Shown: positions 1-9,669, counted from the stretch's first letter. The stretch: 14,222 bases of DNA from Pleurotus ostreatus/Saccharomyces cerevisiae fusant (GCA_024196135.1 JAMQCK010000898.1:1-14222); one strand, 5' to 3'. Notes: generated from the sequence alone by a model not told the origin. Made by a program: numbers and translations.

Positions 1-2720
1 AAGCCGAAGGTCGAGAGCGACGACGAAGCCGACGACGAGAGCCCGCCTCCGAAGAAAGCTCCTTCGCGCAAGCGTAAGGTGAAGGAGGAGAGCGACGATG
101 ACGAGGACGCGAAGCCACTCAAGAAGAAGGCTGCATCTCGCAAGTCCAAGGTCAAGCAGGAAAGCGATGACGACGACGACAAGCCCTTGAAGAAGGCTGC
201 CACGAAGAAGGCATCCACCTCTAAGGCCAAGAAGGAGGCCGACACCAAGGAGACGAAGCCGAAACGGGGCAAGGCGAAGAAGGAGGAGTCCGATTCGCCG
301 AAGAAGACGAAGAAACAGAAGGAGGAGGAGGAACAGGCGGAGATCTATCGCTGGTGGGAGCAGCAGAACCAGGATAACACCGTCAAGTGGACGACGCTCG
401 AGCACAGCGGCGTCATCTTCCCGCCGCCGTACGAGCCTTTGCCCAAGGATGTCAAGATGAAGTACAACGGTATGCTACCACCCTGCGCTCTCCGGCTTTC
501 TTTTGACTCCTCTCAGGCAAACCCGTCAACCTGTCCGTCGAGGCCGAGGAGGTCGCTGGCTTCTATGCTGCACTCCTAGAATCCGACCATGCGCAAGACG
601 CGACGTTCAATAAGAACTTCTTCCACGACTGGAAAGAAGTGCTCAAGCAGCATCCACCGGTAGGCAGGCTCCGTTATAGCTTTGCATCGATGCTGAGTGT
701 ACTTGTAGTTGGATGGCACTCAAATCACCAGCTTAGAAGCCTGCGATTTCCGTCCTATGTTTGAGCATTTCGAGGCGGAGAAGGCGAAGAAGAAAGCCAT
801 GACACAGGCGGAGAAGAAGGAGCTGAAAGCTCAGAGGGACGAGGCGGAGGCAAAATATAAGTTCTGCCTCCTCGATGGGCGTAAAGAGCAGGTCGGCAAC
901 TTCAGAGTCGAACCGCCGGGTCTCTTCAGAGGCCGCGGCGACCATCCGCGCAAGGGTGCTCTCAAGGTAAGCATCGTTTCTTTCTTGTCGTCATAATGCG
1001 CTAACAATGTCTAGCATCGTGTGCGGCCGGAGGACATCATCCTCAACATCGGCAAGGATGCCCCCGTTCCCGTGCCCAACATGCCTGGGCAATGGAAGGG
1101 CATTCAGCACGACCAGACCGTGACGTGGTTAGCGACGTGGACGGAGAACGTCAATCAGAACCACAAGTATGTCTTCCTCGCGGCTGGCAGTTCTCTCAAG
1201 GGCCAGAGCGACATGCAGAAGTTCGAGAAGGCTCGCGAATTGAAGGCAGGTCTCTATTTCCCGACTTACACCGCATCGTACTCAATATATGCCAGAACCA
1301 CGTCGATCGCATCCGCAGCAACTACGAGAACGACCTCAAGTCGAAAGTCATGGCCGAGCGCCAGCGCGCGACGGCCATGTACTTCATCGACAAACTTGCC
1401 CTTCGTGCGGGTAACGAGAAGGGCGAGGACGAGGCGGACACGGTCGGCTGTTGTTCGCTGCGTTGCGAGCACGTTACGCTCGAGAACGACAAAGGCGAAT
1501 ATTACATCACCTTCGACTTCCTGGGTAAAGACTCTATCCGGTACTACAACCGTGTCCAGGTCGACCAGCAGATCTTCAAGAACGTGCGCATATTCAAGGA
1601 GAATAAGAACGACGACGATAGTTTGTTCGACCGCGTCAACGTACGTTCTTCTCTCTGCTCTGCCCGGCCCAGCGTTCGCTCATGCCGTTCATTAGACTAG
1701 CTCTCTAAACAAGCATCTCACGACGGAGATGAAGGGCCTCACCGCGAAGGTCTTCCGTACCTACAACGCGTCCATCACCTTCCAAAGGTTGTTGGACGAG
1801 TCGGGGCCCTCACTCAAGAACGCTACGCTCCAGGAGAAGCTCAACGCGTATAATGACGCTAACCGCATGGTAGCTGTCCTCTGTAACCATCAGCGCTCCG
1901 TCCCTAAGACGTTCGAGCAGTCGATGGAGAAAATGCGCCGGAAGGTTCGTGTCAATACCTCGTTCACTGGTCTACAGTTACTCAGTCTTGTACCAGGTCA
2001 TGGGCCTCAAGTACGACCGCATGAAGCTCCGCCACGCTCTGTTCAACCTCGACTCCAAGTACAAGAAGGACAAGAAATACAGTGCGATGGAGTCCGACAT
2101 CGACGACGACTTCGTTGAGTCCTGGGAGGACGAGTGCAAGGCCACTGACATCGAGAAGGCGGAGAAGAAATTCGCGAAGGAGAACGAGAAGTTGGCGGAG
2201 GAGGGCAAGCCTGCTCAGTCGGACAAGGTGCTGAAGGAGCGCATTAAGGACATAGAGGACAAGTATAAGGCGCTCAAGAAGGAGCGGGGGACGGGGAAGG
2301 CAGACCCCGGGAAGAAGACGGAGGAGAAGATTAAGGACAACATTGAGAAGCTCGATCAGAGGATAAAGCAGACCAAGCTGCAGATCACGGATAAGGATGC
2401 AGGCAAGGAGATTGCGCTCGGCACGAGGTGGGTAGTTCGCCTTCTCGTCATTCTAAAGGCTAACGGTCGTCTATGTGAAGTAAAATCAACTACCTTGACC
2501 CTCGGTGAGTGTTGCCAGACACAGTTCTATATGAGTTTCTGACGTTCCTCCAGCATCACGGCGTCGTGGGCTAAGATACACGAGGTACCCATAACCAAGA
2601 TGTTCTCGAAGACGCTTGTGCAGAAGTGTACGTATATTTCTCCAGTGCGCTGTCGCTTTGGCTGATCCATTGCCTACAGTCCCTTGGGCTATGGAGGTAG
2701 ACGAAGACTGGAAGTTTTAG
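1..2720 (+). CDS. TOP1: DNA topoisomerase I (type IB), 5'-partial
   Basis: Nuclear type IB topoisomerase: it nicks one DNA strand through a 3'-phosphotyrosine link and relaxes supercoils during transcription and replication. Model: <1-469, 517-659, 709-966, 1015-1245, 1296-1640, 1696-1944, 1997-2427, 2481-2504, 2554-2627, 2680-2720. This gives 754 codons in one frame plus the stop; the true start lies before the window. The order is a Lys/Asp/Glu-rich N-terminal tail, the core ([29 protein letters not shown]), a charged linker in 1997-2427 and the C-terminal domain. Equivalents of human catalytic residues are all present: Arg488 in LALRAGNEK (1404), Lys532 in [10 protein letters not shown] (1527), Arg590 in KVFRTYNAS (1756), His632 in LCNHQR (1888) and Tyr723 in SKINYLDPR (2491-2493). 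Eight introns are GT-AG and one is GC-AG (1246-1295). Every boundary restores collinearity with the family, so identity is secure. Confidence 0.97.
1246..1295 (+). other. TOP1: GC-AG intron in TOP1
   Basis: The exon ends ...ARELK at 1245 and resumes NHVDRIRS at 1296, matching the human stretch ARRLKKCVDKIR residue for residue. The donor is aag|gcaggt and the acceptor gccag|aac. The only nearby GT donor (1250) leaves phase 1. With the single AG acceptor in this interval it gives the wrong frame, so the GC donor is required unless the sequence contains an error. The 50-nt length is like the other introns of this gene. Confidence 0.85.
2481..2504 (+). other. TOP1: 24-nt micro-exon carrying the TOP1 catalytic tyrosine
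   Basis: Eight codons' worth of sequence sit between introns 2428-2480 (gtgggt...gaag) and 2505-2553 (gtgagt...ccag). It completes GTS, supplies KINYLDP and starts the Arg of PRIT. The codon at 2491-2493 is the active-site Tyr of the SKxxY motif. Confidence 0.92.
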
Positions 2721-3071
2721 GCTCCCCGTGCTCTCGTGCATGTCGAGGCGCCCTCAGCGTCAACGAACATGTTTATATCGTTGTGGACGGACAGGACGGC
2801 GAGGGTCCCAGGATACCGCATCATCCCCTCGTCGCTGTTACATTAGCATCTTACAGTCGCTCGCATTTATATATCAGTATTCTCGCTGTGTGTAGTGCTA
2901 TATATTATACACCTGCTTTCGTGCAACTTCAGTCGAGTTTGCGTTAGATGCAGCATGTCCTTAGGCGCTAGCGCCGCAGCGGGGCCGGAAACTGATGGCG
3001 GGCAATTGGCCGCCGTGTCCTTCACCTCTTCGTCTCCGACCACCACCATCCCCCATAACTCCCTGCCCGTC
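2721..3071. other. Intergenic: TOP1 3' end and TM9SF gene 5' region
   Basis: No gene is visible in these 351 bases. Two A/T-rich patches, tttatatat (near 2866-2874) and ctatatattata (2898-2909), stand out from the GC-rich background about 160-205 bp before the next start codon. They could be TATA-like promoter elements or part of the TOP1 3'-end signal; the sequence alone does not decide. Confidence 0.4.
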
Positions 3072-5648
3072 ATGCGCCGGGCGACGAGTCTGCTTGCCGG
3101 GCTCAGCCTCGCGGCTTGTGCCCAGGCATTCTACCTCCCTGGAGCTGCGCCTCACAACTATGTTGAGGGCGACCGCGTCGAGCTATTCGTCAACGCACTT
3201 ACGCCTATGCTGTCTGGGAGCGACGATATCAAGCTAGTGCGTTGCAAGCCCTATCCCCCCTGCTTCTGCTGACCATCCGACCTATGTAGAAATCCATGAT
3301 CAACTGTGAGTGCGCTCGCAGTACGGACACGTCAAGCGATCCTGACTTCACGCGCGTCCAGACGACTACTACAACCCGCGCTTCCGCTTCTGCGAGCCCG
3401 AAGGCGGACCTCAGAAGCAGTCAGAGTCCCTCGGCTCGATCCTCTTCGGAGATCGTATATTCAATTCCCCATACGATGTGTGTCGCGCCCCCTTGGGTCG
3501 CCGCCTCCGCGCGCTTAACACACCACCAGATCGAGATGCTGCGGAGAAACGGGACCTGCGAGGTGCTCTGCGTGCAGGAAGACGTGACTGCTGAGGACGC
3601 GAAGTTCATCAACGACCGCATCCGCGAGGACTACGCGCTCAACTGGATCGTGGATGGCCTCCCCGCGGCGGAGATGAAGATCGACGTACGCACGGGCGAG
3701 CTGTTCTTCGACATGGGCTTCAACCTCGGAGACAACGAGGGCCCGCGCCATGAGATTCCCGCGCTGAACAACCACTACGATATCGTGTTGAAGTGCGTTA
3801 TGTCGTTACGTGCGGGCTTTGGGAGGGGGCGCTGAATTGTCGCAGATACCACGAGCCGACGCCCGGAAGCTATCGTGTTGTGGGTGTACTGGTCTGGCCT
3901 GCGAGCATCGGAGGCCCGCAAGACGCAGCGTCTGCGACGTGCCAGCCAGAGGGCGCAGAACCGCTAATCTTGGACGAAACGAGGAACCAGACGGTGCGGT
4001 ACACCTACAAGGTTACTTGGAGTGTACGTCCTTACTTCCTCCTCCCATGTCACGATGCTCAGGACCCTCTAGGAATCTGACACACCATGGGCGACGCGCT
4101 GGGACCACTACCTGCATATTTTCGATCCCCGCATCCATTGGTTCAGCTTGATCAACTCCCTCGTCATCGTCATCTTCTTGTGTGTCATGGTCTCGATGAT
4201 CTTGCTACGTAGTGTTTCCCGAGATGTGAGTACCGTCTGCCTATACGCCGTAGTTGTACTGACCTTTCGTGCAGATCTCGCGGTACAACGCAATCGACTT
4301 GAGCGTGAGTAGATGAGGTGAACCTTTACGCCTGTTGTTCTCACTACTTTCTAGGAGGACGTGCAAGAAGACTGGGGTTGGAAGCTCGTCCATGGCGAAG
4401 TCTTCCGCACGCCCTCGAACCCGACAATACTCTCCGTCATGGTCGGTAACGGCGCTCAGCTCGCCGCTATGGTTTCCGTTACGCTCGTGTTCGCTCTGCT
4501 GGGCTTCCTCTCGCCATCAAACCGCGGTTCTCTCGCGACAGTCATGATCGTATGCTGGACGCTATTTGGAGGGTACGTCGAGGCGTGAATCTGCATGAAA
4601 GCAATCAGGATTATTGACGGTGCTGTAGTGTCGGTGGTTACGTTTCCGCACGACTCTACGCCACTCTGGGCGGTACCGAGCGTCGCAAGAATGCTTTCTT
4701 GACGGCGACGGTTTTACCAACGTGCGTATGATCTCTGTATAGCTAATTCCGTTGCTGACATGCTGCCTCAACAGGATCATTTTCGCCGTAGTATTCTTGT
4801 TGAACCTGTTCCTGCTTGTAGCAGGCTCGTCCGGCGCCGTACCGTTCGGGACGATGCTGGCCATCGTGGTGTTGTGGTTTGGTATCTCTGCGCCGCTGTC
4901 CGCAATTGGCGCGTACTATGGCTCGAAGCATGGAGTACGCCTTGTTGAAGTTGCTCTACGTCGTTCGATGCTGACGCGCGTTGCAGGGTGTCCCGAACCC
5001 CGTCCGCGTGAACCAGATCCCGCGCCAGATTCCCCCGACGCCGCGCTACTTGCATCCCTGGGTAGGTCATCTCTGGCTGCCTCCTTGCTCGGTGTGCTGA
5101 CGTCCCGGCACAGGCTGCTGCCCTTCTCAGTGGCATACTGCCTTTCGGCGCCGCGTTCGTTGAGATGTACTTCGTGATGTCCAGCTTGTTCGCCTCACGC
5201 GCGTACTATGCCTTCGGCTTCCTCGCGCTGACTGCCGGTGTGGTGGCACTCACGACCGCAACGGTGACTATTCTGTTCACCTACTTTATCCTCTGTGCTG
5301 AGGAGTACCGGTACGTGGTGTGAGAACTTTTTGCGATATCAGTGCTGACGTTCGTAATCAGCTGGCACTGGCGCGCCTTCCTCACCGGTGGCGGCTCCGC
5401 TTTCTGGCTCCTCGCCTACGGCCTCTTCTACTGGGCCTCCCGACTATCGTTGGACTCCTTCTCCAGCGTCGTCTTATACCTAGGATACCTCCTGCTTCTC
5501 GTGCTCCTGGACTTCCTAGTCACTGGTACGGCCTCTTTCCGTTTCACTGATACACAACGCTGACCGAGCTCCTCCCGCAGGCACCATCGGCTTCCTCGCG
5601 TCGTACTGGGCGGTCCGCCGGTTATACAGCGCCATCCGCATTGACTAA
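3072..5648 (+). CDS. EMP70: EMP70/TM9SF (nonaspanin) family membrane protein
   Basis: Nine-transmembrane protein of the endosome/Golgi system. Family members act in sorting of membrane proteins, cell adhesion and nutrient or metal homeostasis; the biochemical activity is unclear. Exons: 3072-3236, 3290-3305, 3362-3477, 3530-3792, 3846-4023, 4073-4225, 4275-4304, 4355-4572, 4629-4721, 4775-4934, 4987-5061, 5114-5310, 5362-5525, 5581-5648; 631 aa, the normal family size. The start gives a signal peptide (MRRATSLLAGLSLAACAQA, then FYLPG); upstream Met codons would bury it. A lumenal domain follows to about residue 265, with typical PHNYVEGDRVELFVNALTP, ESLGSILFGDRI and ALNNHYDI and possible N-glycosylation at NGT and NQT. 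Then comes TM1 (about 269-292), the cytosolic DVQEDWGWKLVHGEVFR loop, and eight more hydrophobic segments including PVRVNQIPRQIP and LCAEEYRWHWRAFLTGG. All 13 introns are GT-AG and 49-56 nt. The C terminus ends AIRID. Which yeast paralogue (EMP70/TMN2/TMN3) it matches is not resolved. Confidence 0.95.
3290..3305 (+). other. EMP70: 16-nt micro-exon in the TM9SF gene
   Basis: This exon encodes KSMIN plus the first base of Tyr. It is bounded by a tag acceptor at 3287-3289 and a gtgagt donor at 3306. Joined to 3362 it gives SMINYDYYNPRFRFC, which restores the conserved DYY segment of the lumenal domain. A second small exon, 30 nt (4275-4304, ISRYNAIDLS), lies just after TM1. Confidence 0.88.
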
Positions 5649-6404
5649 GCGCGTGCGGCTCGATGCAAGGTAGATGCTGGTGGGCTGTATTAATCGAGCT
5701 TGGACTCCTCCCTGTAGATTGCTAGCTTTACGCTCCATGTAATGCTCTCCTTTATCGTACGAAGAGCGCCGTCCTGCTTTACCTTTCTCTCCGCGCCCGA
5801 GCGATTTTGAGGCACATGGAAAGTCGTCAATTGTGGCGCGGGGGTTCTCACCGTCAGGCTCGCACACCGAGCTCTTCTCTGGCCTCTCAAACTGCTTCCT
5901 ATGTAAATACGGACCAGAGAACCCCTCAGCAGACCCAAGTTGAAAAGATATCAGGGCCGACTCCGTCCGAACCGCTGCCGCAAGCCCTGTCAGGCGTTAC
6001 GAGAGCGGCGTGATGCTGGGAATTGTGAGAGATCCCAACACATGCTGTGCGCCCTTTGCACCCTACAGAAGCGTCCAGCCAGTCCCAAGGTGCCCCAAGA
6101 ACGGTTAGGCGCTCTGGGAGTCTGGGTCCCCCTTCGCCGTCCATCAGCGGCACGACTCGGCAGCATAATCGCTCGGCGGGGCATCTCCGTATGTCAATCC
6201 CCTTCTTCCCGCCAATTGTCTCCGGCCCGTATCTCTTCCTTCCTGCCACAATCCTCGACATACAGTGCGTGCCATACGTCCCCAGCTTCGCCTCTGGGCT
6301 AACCTTCGCCCACTCTGTCCACAGCGCTCAGGACGGACCAACTGTGGCGTCGTGGGTGAATTTGTGGCAAGCGTAGTCAAGCGAACGAGTGCGCGCTGTC
6401 TGCC
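5649..6404. other. Intergenic stretch between TM9SF and zinc-finger genes
   Basis: This 756-base stretch has no convincing gene on either strand. The open frames here are short, carry no recognisable motif and mutually overlap. A Ser/Thr/Pro/Arg-rich open stretch at about 6047-6188 ends at a good donor (gtatgt, 6189). It cannot be joined in frame to the downstream gene without an intron of about 193 nt, unlike every other intron here. The stretch probably holds the TM9SF 3' UTR and the promoter and leader of the zinc-finger gene. An in-frame stop at 6357-6359 precedes the start codon chosen at 6405. Confidence 0.5.
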
Positions 6405-8389
6405 ATGCAGGCGGTCGCTGCGCCCATCGCGCAGCCGTTCTTTGGCTCTGAGCCATCCCTCGAGAATGCTAGAGGCCAAGTGGAGGGAGTGGGCGGCGAA
6501 CAAACGGGCGCCACTGGCCCTACTCCTGGTGCGTGATGGAACTCTGGTCTGGTGATCGGTCTGGCTCAAGCTCCCCAGGTCTTTGCACCCCTCCCAGCCT
6601 GTCCGAGCCTCCTAGCGCACCAGGGAACACCAGCAATACAAAGATGCAGGCAACACCCACCCAAGAGCCCAAGGAGAGCGTGGTAGGCGCCGTCCCACAA
6701 ATACCCACGCGTGCGCAGGCCTCGGCCCCACCTGCGGGCCAGGATGAATTCTCAGACTACGAGGACGACGATGAGGACATCGACCCCAACGCGCCTCCGG
6801 TCGTGTTCGGTGAGATGGATCTTGGCGACATGCTCCCCTCCGAAGTGAGAGAAGCCACGGAACAGGTTGACCCTATCCGCACCAAGGCAGACGCGCTCGG
6901 CTTGGACAACTCCCAGAGCGCCTCTCACAGCTCGCGCTTTCGCTCTGCTACCCCGGGCGCTAAACACAAGTCCCGCATGGCCTTCACTCCCCAACTCTCC
7001 TCACCCTTCAACAACCTACGCCTCTCCACCCCAGATCCCTCCTCCGCGCGGCAGCGCTCCCTCTCCCAAGGGTCCAGTACGTCTCTCGGTCCCAAATATG
7101 ACGGCGGAAGATCGGCGCCCGCGCACTGCCCCTTCTGCGACCGGCGATACGCCCGGGAGATCGACATGCAGCGCCACGTTGAGACGAGCTGCCAGGTTGC
7201 CGCGAAATCCATCCTTGCTGAGCAAGAATCCCTTGGTGGCAGCTCGCTCGGCTTGTCCCAGGGTTGGAAGTATACGCTGCAGGTCCACGTGTGCGAGGTG
7301 TGTGGCGCGCGCCTATCGCGCAGAGACGCGCTCTCGCGACACCTATGGAACCAACATCGCCGACGCTTGCCGAGGCCAGACAGGGCCCGAACGCGGTCAA
7401 TGTCCCAAATCGGATCGGAGAGCCAGCCCAGCAATGCAGGTGGGAGCGGCAGCAGCCACGATGGGACAGAGGGCGCAGTCAAGCTGGAGGCTGACGTCGA
7501 AATGAGTCTGGGGGACAGTCAAGCGGCTCCGCATAGTGAAGGGAAAGGCGACTCCTCGTCTGAACTCACAGACCTCGATTACTACAGCTCAAGCGACGAG
7601 GCCAAGAAGGACACTCGCCCGATGGAGTCCTCTCCAGATACGCCTCTCGCAGAAATCACCGAGACTTCGGCATCTCGCAATATTCGCAAGCGAAAGCTGT
7701 CTGTTGCCGGCGCGGAAGATTCGACCCTCCCAGGTCAGGGACCGCTTGATGATGCCATACGTGCGGCCAACCTCGAGGAAGCCAACAGTCCGGCCTCAGG
7801 ACTGAATGGATCGACGTCGTCACGTCCAGGCGGCAAGCGTCAGAAGAAGACCCGCTTCTGGACGTACTCCAAGTCGCCCGAGCCTCAGCCACGTCCACCA
7901 CGCACGCCTTCACCCATGGAAGCCGATACTACCCCAGGGCCATCCTCTCAGACGACTCCGTCTGGCGCTGCCACCTCTGGTGTGGTCAGAGGACCTGATG
8001 CCGCCGCGCGCGAGGCTATCCTGCGCGCGGACTCCCTCGCAATCATCGTCGACCCCTACCACGTAAAGTGTCGCCGCTGCGCCACAAACATCAAGCTCAG
8101 CGACAAGTACCCGTATATGCTGCGTATGTGGGAGAGGCACAAGCAGACGAGGGGATGTCTTGCGGGGACGGGGAGGACGGCGCCGATGCCGAGGAAGTCA
8201 GGTCCTGGGCGAGGGGATGGCGCTAGCGGCGCCGGTGGCGGTGATGCTGCGGACGGCGGCGCTGCAGGCACGAGTGGAATGGATGGACAGTCGAGCGGTG
8301 GGATGGATTTCAGCAATCTCGGCGCGAACGGACAGACTGGTGGCGGGGCTTTGGATGCTGGTGTCTATCAGCACAGGGTGGGTGGATAG
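6405..8389 (+). CDS. Zinc-finger protein with C2HC and C2H2 fingers, paralogue of the next gene
   Basis: Exons 6405-6528 and 6579-8389 give 644 aa. The start is inferred: ATG 6405 (context gccATG) opens a hydrophilic N terminus (MQAVAAPIAQPFFG...) that joins in phase across a 50-nt intron (gtgcgt...ccccag) to GLCTPPSLSEPP. An unspliced start at ATG 6536 would lie inside that intron. Residues 1-220 are Ser/Pro-rich and disordered, with an acidic run near 101. Finger 1 is C225-x2-C228-x12-H241-x4-C246; finger 2 is C280-x2-C283-x12-H296-x4-H301. A third Cys/His cluster, C539-x2-C542-x19-H562-x5-C568, sits in HVKCRRCATNIKLSDKYPY. Basic patches RKRK (411-414) and KRQKK (461-465) may be nuclear signals, and the tail is Gly-rich. 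It is probably a nuclear nucleic-acid-binding protein; target and role are unknown. It lies 122 bp before a related gene on the same strand. Confidence 0.82.
6529..6578 (+). other. Predicted 50-nt intron of the first zinc-finger gene
   Basis: The donor is cctg|gtgcgt and the acceptor ccccag|gtctt. The same gtgcgt donor is used in both TOP1-side neighbour introns at 3237 and 3793. Splicing changes frame so that the 6405 ATG frame enters the long downstream frame. No good branch-point sequence is obvious, which lowers confidence. Confidence 0.65.
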
Positions 8390-8511
8390 TGCTCCGAACT
8401 CCTTTCGCAGATGTTGAACCTTAGTAGGCAGCTATATTTACGCCACAATCTCCCGCAAAGCCGCTTAACCTGAGGCCGATTTCCCCGTCCCCGCCGCCGT
8501 CTTTGTCCGAC

Positions 8512-9669
8512 ATGGAAATTGAGGAAGAGGAAAGGAAGCCCATCCTCGTCGATGGCGTGGCGATTCCCCCCTCAATGCGCTTTGACAAGGGGCACCCTTT
8601 GACGTTGTTCTCGCAACGGATGCCAGCCGTCGACTGGTTCGAACGGAATGAGGCGCATGCGCGAGAGCTAGGAATATGGGTTGAGGAACCGCCCGTCAGC
8701 GGTACATCTGAGTTCGTCTGCTTGCTTGACCAATGCGTATCTGTTATAACGTGATTTTCTTTCAGCGAATCGCGAGCCTCTCTAGCTACTCACGAGCGAC
8801 CTCTTACGCCTGGGGATGTCTCGGACTCGTCAGGCGATGTTCCTCTGCATCAACAAACCAAGAAAGCGGCGAGGAGCCACGGCGGACGTCCCACAAAGGC
8901 CTCAACCATCGGCCGCCCAGTATACCTTTTGTGAGTTTCGCGAAGTGTATACGAGGATGCTACTGAGCCGCGCCCTCGTAGGTCAACTGATGCGCGAGAA
9001 GAATCCGTACCTGTCGAGTGGGAGGTAGGGATGTCTGGACGCAAGCGCAAGCGCCGAGTTTCGGCAACGCCGATGACAGACCCCGACGAGGGCTACGTGA
9101 GCTGGGCAACCGAAAGCGAGGCCGACTCAGATCACAAGTCCGGCAAGACGAAGTCCGCGCGCCCAAAGGGCCATTCCGCCCCCAAGCCCAAGCCCAAACC
9201 CAAGGCGCAATCCTCGCCCCGCAAGCGCACACGCACCACCAAGCACCAGACCCCCGCCGGCACCTTCCGCCGCGGGCGCCCGCCCAAGCACGAGCAGCCC
9301 ATCCCGTCCACCTCCGCCTTCGCCGGCCTCGAGGAGCTCCCGGACGAGCTCAAGATCGAGCCCGCCGAGCTCGCGCCACCCATGACCGACACGCGCTGCC
9401 CGCACTGCAACACGAAGTTTGGGCGGCCGGCGGACGTGCGCCGGCACGTCGCGTACATCTGCCCGGCGCTGCAGGGGAAGCGGTCGCTGAAGGACTGCAC
9501 GTGCAGTCGGTGTGGCGCGGTGATGGCGCGGCCAGATGCGCTAGAGCGGCACCATAAGAGCGCGTTCGATTGTGTGGATGGGACGCCGAGGACGGTGTGG
9601 CCGATGGGGAGGCCGGAACAGAGGTCTTTCCCCAAGCTGACAACGGGAACGAGGCGCCGGAGGAGGTGA
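8512..9669 (+). CDS. AT-hook zinc-finger protein (C2HC fingers), diverged tandem paralogue
   Basis: Exons 8512-8711, 8766-8930 and 8982-9669 give 350 aa. Introns are 54 nt (gttcgt...ttcag) and 51 nt (gtgagt...gtag). The alternative donor at 8702 runs into a stop after six codons, which decides the first junction. The N terminus is acidic (MEIEEEERKP). The middle is basic and disordered, with GGRPTK, a likely nuclear signal (RKRKRR), a KPKPKPKP run and an AT-hook, RRGRPPK, at residues 218-224, expected to bind the minor groove of AT-rich DNA. Finger 1 is C261-x2-C264-x12-H277-x4-C282; finger 2 is C296-x2-C299-x12-H312-x6-C319 (H313 is a possible alternative ligand). Both fingers share spacing and residues (CGAxxxRxDALxRH) with those of the gene just upstream. 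It ends in a run of five Arg. Likely a nuclear DNA-binding protein of unknown function. Confidence 0.85.
9262..9288 (+). other. AT-hook coding segment
   Basis: The codons at 9268-9288 encode RRGRPPK, the core AT-hook pattern (basic residues around GRP). It lies between the lysine/proline-rich stretch and the zinc fingers. The motif is clear; DNA binding itself is inferred. Confidence 0.8.

Noticed and set aside
5926..6261. Minus-strand open frame in the large intergenic gap
   Set aside because: It has no motif, signal or splice continuation and overlaps equally long frames on the other strand; it fits chance in GC-rich DNA.
6047..6381. Ser/Thr-rich open stretch at 6047-6188 as an extra upstream exon of the zinc-finger gene
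   Set aside because: The only in-phase acceptor after the in-frame stop at 6357 is at 6381, requiring a 193-nt intron; every other intron here is 47-67 nt.
6536..6578. ATG 6536 as the start of the first zinc-finger protein
   Set aside because: It lies inside a well-formed 50-nt intron whose removal links a better-placed ATG in phase. It is kept only as an alternative.
8702..8765. gtacat donor at 8702 for the first intron of the AT-hook gene
   Set aside because: Joining to the acceptor at 8765 gives a stop after six codons; the gttcgt donor at 8712 gives a 54-nt intron and an open frame.
9018..9557. Plus-strand open frame overlapping the AT-hook zinc-finger exon
   Set aside because: It is the +1-shifted reading of the same GC-rich exon, giving Pro/Arg/Ala/Gln-rich low complexity without the Cys/His motifs.
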